A stretch of 64,000 nt of DNA from Syngnathus acus (Eukaryota > Chordata > Actinopteri > Syngnathiformes > Syngnathidae), in the NCBI RefSeq assembly GCF_901709675.1, contig NC_051093.1, forward strand, positions 4,547,053 through 4,611,052, given 5' to 3'. The notes under the pieces were generated by a model. That model was not told the origin of the DNA and did not search any database. It saw only the letters and a program-made list of their open reading frames with translations. The position numbers and the translations under genes are program-made. This document shows, one piece after another, positions 31,136 through 39,531 of the stretch. Each line of letters starts with the position of its first letter. Within the stretch, counting starts at the first letter, position 1.

Positions 31136-32580
31136 AGATTCAAGATTCAAGATTCAAGAGTTTTTATTCGCCATGTTTGAGCGTGCCAAACAAGGAATTT
31201 GACTTCGGTAAAACACACCCTCTGTTCAACATATAGGTGACTAACAACACTCAGGACATGTGAATAATGGCAAAAACAGTGTAGACAAATTCAAAAGGTG
31301 TGAAGAGCAGGATGTTATTGCACAGTAATGCCTCTGAGACTCTATGAGTGGTGTGAGTTCATCAGAGCAACAGCCTGGGGGAAGAAGCTGTCTCGGTGTC
31401 TGCTGGTTTTGGCGTACCGAGCTCTATAACGCCGTCCGGAGGGGAGTAGTTCAAACAGACTGCAACCTGGGTGAGAAGGGTCTGTAGAGATGTTCCTTGC
31501 ACGTTTCCTGGTCCTGGACAGGTACAAGTCTTGGATAGAAGGGAGGTTGATTCCAATGATCTTTTCTGCAGTCCTGATCGTCCGTTGCAGTCTGTGCTTG
31601 TCTTGTTTGGAGGCTGATCCAAACCAGACAGTGATGGAGGTGCAGAGGACAGACTGGATGATGGCAGTGTAGAAGGTCTTCAGAAGCTCTCGCGGCAGGT
31701 TGAACTTCTTGAGCTGTCTCAGGAAGTACAGCCTCTGCTGGGCCTTCTTCCGGACAGAGTCTATGTGGCCGGTCCATTTCAGGTCCCGAGAGATTGTGGT
31801 TCCCAGGAACTTGAAGGTGTCTGTGGAGAGAATAGTATTACTGCGGATAGTGAGGGGTAAAAGTGGTGAAGGGTCTCGCCTGAAATCCACTGTCATCTCC
31901 ACGGTCTTGAGCGGGTTCAGCTCCAGATGGTTTTGGTTGCACCAGTGGACCAGCCGCTCCACCTCCTGTCTGTACGCAGTCTCATCACCGTCCTGGATCA
32001 GTCCGATGAGAGTGGTGTCGTCTGCATACTTCAGGAGCTTCACAGGAGAGTCATCTGAGGAGAAATCATTGGTGTAGAGAGAGAAGAGCAGTGGGGAGAG
32101 GACGCACCCCTGAGGGGCTCCAGTATTGGTGGTCCGGGTGTCAGATGTGATGCCCCCCAGCCTCACACGCTGTCTCCTGTTGGTCAGGAAGCTGGTGATC
32201 CACTGACAGGTGGGGGCAGGCACCGCAAGCTGGATGAGCTTCTGTTGGAGGATGTCAGGAGCGATGGTGTTGAACGCCGAGCTGAAGTCCACGAACAGGA
32301 TCCTGGCGTACGTTCCTGGAGTGTCCAGGTGGTGCAGGATGTAGTGCAGTCCCATGTTGACCGCATCATCCACTGACCTGTTTGCCCGGTAGGCAAACTG
32401 GAGGGGGTCAAGCAGGGGGCCCGTGACCTCCTTCAGGTGGTTCAGCACTAACCTCTCGAAAGATTTCATGACCACAGATGTCAGTGCGACGGGTCTATAG
32501 TCATTCAAACCTGTGATGGCGGGCTTCTTGGCCACTGGAACGATGGTGGAGCTCTTGAAGCACGAGGGCACCTCAAGGTC
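31136..32580 (-). mobile_element. 5'-truncated L2/CR1-type LINE with intact reverse-transcriptase frame
   Basis: A continuous minus-strand frame runs from about 32580 to 31342, encoding roughly 409 residues of a non-LTR retrotransposon reverse transcriptase. In order: [19 protein letters not shown], catalytic motif A VDFSSAFN, motif [18 protein letters not shown], catalytic YADD in [10 protein letters not shown], and FKFLGTTIS. The C-terminal signature is [16 protein letters not shown] followed by [11 protein letters not shown]. It has no start codon of its own and lacks the endonuclease, so it is 5' truncated at about 32580. The 3' end (31136-31160) is tandem TCTTGAA heptamers, not poly(A), fitting the L2/CR1 group. 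It looks young, with no stop in 1.2 kb, but cannot move by itself. Confidence 0.9.
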
Positions 32581-35105
32581 GCAAAGTCATGCTTTGGCCT
32601 GGAATAATAGCAACCGAGATGGTAAGCCCATTGAAGGTGTCAAAATGCCCTCGAAATATGTGGAGTTACCTAACCTGAAGAAGTCCCAAGAGAGGACAAT
32701 GGCGCTAGCAGCGCGGGTGGCGCAGCGATAGCCTGGATTGGGGCCGGAGGGGTAGGTGGCTGGATGCTTGCATTTGTGGCGAGGCTGCATGTGGAGATAA
32801 GGAGAGGGATGCGGCGCTTTGTCTCAAATGACTCTCGGTTGGTGGTTTGCAGTGCAGAGGTTATCACGTCGCGCTTCCAATGGAGAGTACTAAAATAAAT
32901 GGGCTTTGTTAAAGACAGAAAAATGTGATTGTCCTTCTCTTTGAAGCTAAAGACACTGGCGCTTTTAGATTTCTGGAGCGCTCGCTTGTAGTCGCCAGCC
33001 ATTGTGTTTAATGGAGGGTAGGATGAAGGAGTCTGCATATCCAAAATTTAAATTAATACATCTTTTTCAAGACAGGTGTACGTGTATGTCGGTACTAAGT
33101 CAATGATAGTGTCATAATTTGAAAACCGCTCATGTTGCTGCCATGTCAAAATCATATATGAAGTGCGAATCTAAATATATACAGCTCATATTTCTCTGGC
33201 AGCATCTTAAAGAAACTGCCTTTGACTTGTGTGTTTGAGTGCCCTGACTGTGTGCACGTGATGGAATTAATTTTTTACAGCATCCACAATATGCATGTAA
33301 GCTTGCAACTCGCCTGCCTCACGATTCATATAAATGAAGAGAGTGACTAATGTAAGGCTCATGTTTTATGCATGCGCCCCGTCTGCAGGTTACAGCCGCA
33401 TTGTGCTGAGCATCTGTGGGCCCAGCAACGTTAAAAACAAGACGGCTACTTCTTTGAAGTACATCCGATATGAAGATTTATTTGTTTGTTTGTTTGTTCG
33501 TTCGTTCGTTCGTTTGTTTGTTGCCTTTTGCAACCAGAGTAATGATAACACGTGCTTTGTAAACTCACCGGATGCTTCATTAGCTACAGTGCACAGTCAA
33601 CCATTTCAAAATGTCAATCAAAAGTAGTTTTTTTTTTTTTTTTTTTTTTTTTTATAAGGACAACAATGAAATAGCTTTTCAGTGGTTCTTCACGGTTTAA
33701 AGAATATTTGAATGGAGAGAGAAATGTTTCTTTGGTTGTGTTTTTTTTTTTTGGACGTGATAGTGTGTGTCTACCTTATGTGCCCAATAGTGTAATGTAC
33801 TAACAGCAATGACGTCATGCTTCAGTTTCAGCCTAAGTGATTAGCATAACGATTATAAGAATAATGGTTGTCTTTAAATCATTTTTACATCCTTGCAAAT
33901 ACCACTGTTGCCACTCGTTTATTTTTTTTTTAATTTAGCTCGTGAATGCATCTTTATTTTGATGATTAACAAAATGCCCAGGACGCACTGCAGGTGATTG
34001 TGAGTGGTCACGTGATGTACATCGCCATTCCTCCTCCGTTGATGCAAGGTAACTTGTTAGCACCTCGGTTAGCTTGTTTGTGTCCTTTCTAGGCGGTACA
34101 TTTTGCGCACGTAATTTTTTGTAAATATTTTAATTAAAACGCACATTACCATGTTCATTTGCTATGTAAATAATGCCGAAAACTCAAGCTTAATAGCTTA
34201 GCCACCGGGTTTGTTTCTAGAGTCGCTCAACCAGAAAGGATGGTGGTTTTTGAGAGACAAATTCAATTAAAGTGGGACTGTGAGTACATTTTGTTATATT
34301 GTCAGAAAAAAATATAAATGTTTTAGCACTAGTGTGGTCCAAAGAGCCACTACTAGTTGCTCTCATTTGTATTATAAAGATTTCTTGTTTTATGGAAGCA
34401 CTAATTGCAAAGCACCTGGTGACACAGAAAATGTACTTTTTAATGGTTTCTATGCTAAATGTTTTTTTTTTTTGGAGTGCAGGCCCAGCAACCAAGTGAA
34501 TTTAAACAACCACTAAGTCTCTTTTTTTATCTGCCTGTTTCAGAAATTATCTATGCAAGTTAGCCGGACTTTAATTAATTGTGGCATCAATATTCTGTCC
34601 AGACGTAAGACTACACAGCTAAAAGGTAAGTTATTTGCACAAATTAGTGTTATTTCAATGTTTTGGAAATCAAAATGGGTGCCCGGTTTATGTGGAAGCT
34701 TGTTGTAAAATGAATCATTTAAGAATGAAATCTTTTATTAAGACACCTGTGATGAGAGTTGCTTAAGAAAAGAACGTGACCTTTAGGTGACTTTTGTTTT
34801 ATGTCTATTTTACGGGAGGGAATAAAACAGGGTGGATTGCTTTCAATGTGCCATGAACACTTTGGGGGAAGCTGCTCCCGCTGACTGTTCCGAAATGCGG
34901 CTGCATCATTACAAGCTGCTTGGTGGCTAATTAGCTCATGTGGAGCTATTATATGCACTCGAGCGTAGAAGTGACAGCTTTTGTTGCTGAACCCCACCAA
35001 ACTCGTCCAAGAGTTACCCGCGTGGCAAAACGCCAAAGCTGTGGCCACGCGCTCAACCCTGTTTTTATTTTTATTTGTATTTCTACACAAACGTCTACCA
35101 AACTA
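32581..35105. other. Intergenic DNA with simple repeats
   Basis: No exon could be supported. Contents include a TTTG/TTCG tetranucleotide tract at 33478-33523, a T homopolymer at 33628-33653, and A/T-rich spacer. Short frames at 32670-33044 and 34719-35090 have no family resemblance or splice context. Confidence 0.6.
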
Positions 35106-35570
35106 AGCCTCCGACCTGGAAACACTCTCCAGGTCAAAGAGTCGGTTTCCCTCAAGGTCTTTGTACATGAAAGGAAATCTTAAAATAGAGAGCCATTGAC
35201 AAATCAAGGCCCTGCAGATCCCAGGAGATATTGAACTAAAATTGAACTCGGTCTTTCTCCCTCGTGTGGTTGTGTAAAGTTAATGGCCGCCATACATCAG
35301 GCCATGTCAAGGTTGACACTTGTTTTAAACGTATTTATTAATTACTAAATGGTGGAAAGCCTGGAAATAATAGTGGCAATAATATCTATTAATTTGAAAA
35401 AAAAAATCTCCAAGGGCAGTTTTTGATTTGCCGTTTTCCCACAAGATTGCTTTTTATTTATACAGTTTTATTGCACTGCGTCATAAATTTGGACTCCATT
35501 CTCACATATGCAGCACAGTCTTTTTTAATATAGTTCTATATACTGTACTATTATTATATTTAGATATCGA
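35106..35570 (+). repeat. Direct repeat A, copy 1 (about 464 bp)
   Basis: Starts gcctccgacctggaaacact and ends near atatttagatatc. It is repeated almost base for base at 37681-38144 in the same orientation. I see only a handful of differences (for example catgtcaagg against catatcaagg). The two copies bracket the minus-strand glycoprotein gene. No LTR-type TG...CA ends and no coding frame are seen. Confidence 0.92.
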
Positions 35571-36564
35571 CCCCCACGCAAAAAAGGACACTGGATTTTG
35601 TGTGATTAACCTTTATTTCAACCTTCCCAAGCAGCAGAGATTACAATTGGTGGAAAAAAGTTATAGTATAAGTCGTAGTATTTATTTGAAGCGCTCATTT
35701 CCAATACATGTGAAAACCCTCAGCTCAGGGTCATAACAATGAAAGAATATATTTATTATTATTATTATTATAATTATTATTATTATTGTTATTATTATTA
35801 GTTTTCTTTTCTTGTTGTTACAATAAAGTACAGTATAATACTAGCAGTTTATGTGTCCATCACATCTTGCTGCTAAATCAGAACTATAAGGAGGCATAAT
35901 AATAAAGTATTATTAATTACTAATATGTATTACTAATATATTCCTTTTGCTATTCTTATGTTCAACCAGCACAGCGTTTTCCTCTTGTCAGCCTTTGATT
36001 GCACACCAATGCTCTAAACAAACAAGCAAACAAAATGAAATGATGAATGTATAAAATGAAGATAGAATGGTTAGCATTTAAAGACCTGCAGAAAAATTGA
36101 CTTACTGTCAGAGAAGAAACAAGTCCAACCTAACCCTAAGCTTAGGCAGCTTGATCAGGCTCAACGACAACCCTGCAGACACAAGCGGCAACAATAAACA
36201 CCAATTTCATTCTGGGGTTTTTTGTTGTTGTTTTTTAACAAAACAAAAAGGCCTTACTGGGAGGGCTGCATTTTTCTATTGTTTCCCTCATGCTTGTCTG
36301 GTTCCCTCCTCCTGGAGGGGAATAAATTATGTCATGTGGAGGTGTCTAAATGAATCGATTAATCAACAAACATCGATTACCAAATGAATCTCATATTTTG
36401 ATAATCGAGTAATCCATAATTTTCCTCGGTCAGTGAAAGTAATTTTCCTTTAAAATAAGTATTGCATTTGGCTTGTTGGGTGGCGCCCGCCTGTCAACTT
36501 GCTCTATGCTGTTTCCGCTGTCATCGCCAATAACTTTACTGAACAAATGTAGAAAAGTTTCATA
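35571..36564. other. Intergenic DNA / possible 3' UTR of the glycoprotein gene
   Basis: Holds an ATT trinucleotide microsatellite at about 35752-35800. The nearest minus-strand AATAAA downstream of the glycoprotein gene (tttatt on the plus strand) is at 35752-35757, inside that repeat, so the 3' end is unclear. At 36345-36420 there are several ATCGATTA-type motifs in both orientations, a pattern common in fish dispersed repeats. Confidence 0.55.
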
Positions 36565-37466
36565 TTACCACTTCCTGACGCACAGGACCACGACCACGAC
36601 TGCAACCACAGCCATGACCACCGCAACCGCAAAGATTATGCCTGCCACACATACAGTCGTTGTTATCAGGGGGTGGGACTCGTTTTCAACTGTGGCATTT
36701 CATGACTCAGACCAGTCCCAAACTCACCAATCTTTGAAGTATGTTTGGCGATAGGATGAGTTACATTGGGCTTGCTACTGGCTCCGGGCGCTCCTAACAT
36801 ACAGATCACAGTTTTGAATTGTTAGATAGGCGTAATTTTAGGCATTTCATGACTCAGACCAGTTCCAAACTCACCATTCGTCGAAGTATCACAGTAGAAA
36901 TCTCTCCTAAAATGATCTTCAGTGGTCCCCTGACATACAAAAGACGGTACAATTGACCATGATAGAATCCACGGTTCAAAAAAATCACGAACATTTACAG
37001 ACAAGTTTAAAACAATATGGAAATAACATAACTTACATTGCAATTGTGGTACTCTGTTGAAATGTTACTGCCGTAGTTGATGAAAATACCACTCTCATTT
37101 ATACATCTTGCGAATGTTTCATAGATGTCAAAGCTGGGCGGATTCTTGCTGAAGTCGGCATGGCCAATAGTAGTCTGATAGCAAACAGATCTTCAATGGA
37201 TCAGTTTCTGATTGGTAAAAAACAATAACATAAGAGATAAGTTTGAAATCCAAATACCTTGCCTTGCTTAGCGACAATTTGACCCTTTGGGCAACCTTCA
37301 AATTTGTGGAAACAGCCTTCGTTGTCTTGAATATTACGGCAAGAATCTACGAGAAGAATATTTCTGCTTAGTCATTCCCCTTAAAGCATGAACAATTGAG
37401 CCTACCTTGGTTTGCGCTGACCAAGTAAAAAAGAAACAAAAACAATGCAATCATCTTTGGCTTCAT
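36565..37466 (-). CDS. Unrecognised six-exon, cysteine-rich type I membrane glycoprotein (177 aa)
   Basis: I do not recognise this gene. Exons in transcript order: 37406-37466, 37258-37346, 37037-37174, 36875-36929, 36728-36793, 36565-36689. All introns are GT-AG, and phases (1, 0, 0, 1, 1) close exactly to a 534-bp frame. The product has a signal peptide (MKPKMIALFLFLFYLVSA) and an extracellular part with six cysteines (DSC, GCF, GCP, RCI, NCN, FYCD). It has five N-glycosylation sequons (INES, NIST, NGTT, NVTH, NESH). One strongly hydrophobic helix of Ala/Val (from TTVCVAGIIFAVAVV) is followed by a tiny tail ending VRKW. Expected site is the plasma membrane, exposed outside, with no room for a signalling domain. 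It fits neither Ly6, sushi nor TNF-receptor cysteine spacing clearly. First exon and promoter have tandem copies upstream. Transcription is inferred, not shown. Confidence 0.78.
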
Positions 37467-37680
37467 TTTTAAAGCCGTTAATGTTTTGCGGACGCGCTAG
37501 CTCTTAGTGGAAAAGTCCGTACTACTGAAGTGTCACCCCGCCTTTTTTTTTTCGTCACCTGCCCTGATCCTCTCCATACGTCATACAAGAAGTTGCATCA
37601 TCCTCACGTCCGCTTCTAGCCGCGCCTATAATCACGTGCGCATAAACCTATCAAAATGAATAATTTAAAATAATTATTAG
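37467..37680 (-). promoter_or_regulatory. Putative promoter of the glycoprotein gene, copy 1
   Basis: This is the sequence upstream of the start codon at 37466. It shares with the two upstream copies the block tcacgtccgcttctagcc followed by cctataatcacgtg and an AT-rich tail (aataatttaaaataattatta). A CACGTG E-box lies at 37633-37638. Promoter function is inferred from position and from conservation between copies. Confidence 0.5.
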
Positions 37681-38144
37681 CCTCCGACCTGGAAACACTC
37701 TCCAGGTCAAAGAGTCGGTTTCCCTCAAGGTCTTTGTACATGAAAGGAAATCTTAAAATAGAGAGCCATTGACAAATCAAGGCCCTGCAGATCCCAGGAG
37801 ATATTGAACTAAAATTGAACTCGGTCTTTCTCCCTCGTGTGGTTGTGTAAAGTTAATGGCCGCCATACATCAGGCCATATCAAGGTTGACACTTGTTTTA
37901 AACGTATTTATTAATTACTAAATGGTGGAAAGCCTGAAAATTATAGTGGCAATAATATCTATTAATTTGAAAAAAAAATCTCCAAGGGCAGTTTTTGATT
38001 TGCCGTTTTCCCACAAGATTGCTTTTTATTTATACAGTTTTATTGCACTGCGTCATAAATTTGGACTCCATTCTCACATATGCAGCACAGTCTTTTTTAA
38101 TATAGTTCTATATACTGTACTATTATCATATTTAGATATCCATC
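37681..38144 (+). repeat. Direct repeat A, copy 2 (about 464 bp)
   Basis: Near-identical second copy of 35106-35570, offset by about 2575 bp. The high identity points to a recent duplication, or to gene conversion. Confidence 0.92.
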
Positions 38145-38193
38145 CCCTTAGCTACACACCAAGCACATGAAAAAGCAAAATGTTTGAGCTTAC

Positions 38194-38254
38194 CTTGGTT
38201 TGCGCTGACAGAGTAAAAAGTCAACAAAAACAATACAATCATCTTTGTTTTCAT
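38194..38254 (-). CDS. Second copy of glycoprotein first exon (signal peptide), intact
   Basis: This 61-bp exon-like block starts with ATG at 38254, encodes MKTKMIVLFLLTFYSVSANQ and ends in the same CAAG/gta donor and phase as exon 1 at 37406-37466. It matches that exon in 15 of 20 residues. Its reading frame, signal-peptide character and donor are all kept, so it could splice to exon 2 at 37346 as an alternative first exon. No copies of exons 2-6 follow it; the DNA downstream is direct repeat A copy 2. It is either an alternative first exon or a relic of a tandem gene copy. Confidence 0.65.
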
Positions 38255-38454
38255 TTTTAAATCAGTAAATGATTATCTGTTATCTGTCTTTGCGCTAACT
38301 TGCTCTTAGAACGGCCCGTCCGACTGCTGGAAGTGGTGCAATAGGTTCCTGAGATTATCACGTCCGCTTCTAGCCAAGCCTATAATCACGTGATCATAAA
38401 CCTATTAAAATAAATTATTTTAAATAATTATTATTTAAAATAATTATTTTAAAT
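38255..38454 (-). promoter_or_regulatory. Putative promoter copy 2 for the repeated first exon
   Basis: Keeps the block tcacgtccgcttctagccaa then gcctataatcacgtg, with the CACGTG E-box at 38387-38392, and the AT-rich tail ttaaataattattatttaaaa. It aligns with 37467-37680 and with 38496-38660. Confidence 0.45.
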
Positions 38455-38660
38455 AATTGTTCTAAAATAAAGTTTACAAAAATCTTTGGTTTCATTTTTA
38501 AATAAATGAATGAATGTCAGATGTCTTCACGCTAGCGAGCTCTTCGAAGGGCCGACTGCAGGAAGTGGCGCAACCAGTTAATCGTCACGTACGCTTCTAG
38601 CCAAGCCTATAATGATGTGAGCATGAACCTATCAAAATAAATTATTTTAAATAATTATTA
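38455..38660 (-). pseudogene. Third, degenerate copy of glycoprotein first exon and promoter
   Basis: Minus-strand ATG at 38495 is followed by MKPKIFVNFIL. The first codons match exon 1, but the frame then runs into AT-rich DNA with no signal-peptide end or donor. Upstream (38496-38660) the promoter block recurs (gtcacgtacgcttctagccaagcctataat). Its E-box is changed to GATGTG at 38614-38619. I read it as the oldest or most decayed member of a three-copy array. Confidence 0.6.
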
Positions 38661-38662
38661 TT

Positions 38663-38786
38663 TCCATCCATCCATTTTCTGCACCGCTTTGTCCACACGA
38701 GGGTCGCGGGCATGCTGGAGCCTATCCCAGTCGTCATTGGGCAGTAGGCAGAGGTCACCCTGAACCGGTTGCGAGCCAATCGCAGG
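38663..38786. mobile_element. Short dispersed teleost repeat (SINE-like fragment) with 12-bp target duplication
   Basis: About 124 bp beginning tccatccatccattttctgc and ending gcgagccaatcgcagg, a sequence type I know as very common in teleost genomes. It is flanked on both sides by ataattattatt (38651-38662 and 38787-38798), consistent with a target-site duplication. The AT-rich flank makes chance agreement partly possible. Confidence 0.75.
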
Positions 38787-38798
38787 ATAATTATTATT

Positions 38799-39493
38799 TT
38801 AAGTAATTATTTTAAATAATTGTTCCGAACTAAAATTTCAATTATTTTAAATAATTGTTCAGAACTAAAATGTCACTAACTTTGAGATCAAGATCAACCA
38901 AACAGCATGGAGTAGCTTGTTCATCTATCCAGGCGCCCTAAGAATGCTGCAAAAGAGACTGTTTTTACTTAAGATGTTGTTTAAAAATATATTAGCCTAC
39001 TTTCACTGAAGAAAAGAACTACAAGTTCACTTCAACTCAAAGTATGGGTAATTTTAGGCTTGACTGTATTTTTAATGGAACAAGAATAAACTTGGAAAAC
39101 ATGTAAGGATTCGGCCCCCGAGGAAAGGAGTTTGACACCCCTGTTTGTGCTGGCCACCAGGGGGTGCCCTTGCACTTGAGTCCAACTTTAAGTGTCAAGT
39201 ACAGTATGTATGTTGGATGTATGTAAGCTCTATTGAACAACATGACAAATACGAGGACATGTATACAACTGTTACTAATTTGTCTTCATCTTTCCTTTTT
39301 ATCATATAATGGAATTTAAGATACATTACTTCACTTAAAATATATTCCTTAAAATTCACAAAAGGCAACACAGTAGATGACTAGTAATCACAAGCAGATC
39401 AAAGCACGTTTGTATATTTTTGCAACCTAAAACAGAAGAAATCGCAAGAATTTAGCAAACTATTCCATGACAGCAGATAGTGAGGCCTCTGTT

Positions 39494-39531
<38 letters not shown>

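Noticed and set aside
33380-33630. Possible exon after the ctgcag at 33388 (frame containing GYSRIVLSICGPSNV)
   Set aside because: The frame soon runs into a TTTG/TTCG microsatellite, has no donor consistent with a partner exon, and resembles no family.
35106-38144. LTR retrotransposon suggested by two 464-bp direct repeats about 2.1 kb apart
   Set aside because: The ends are not TG...CA. There is no primer-binding site, polypurine tract or gag/pol between them, and the interior is a split cellular gene. Segmental duplication fits better.
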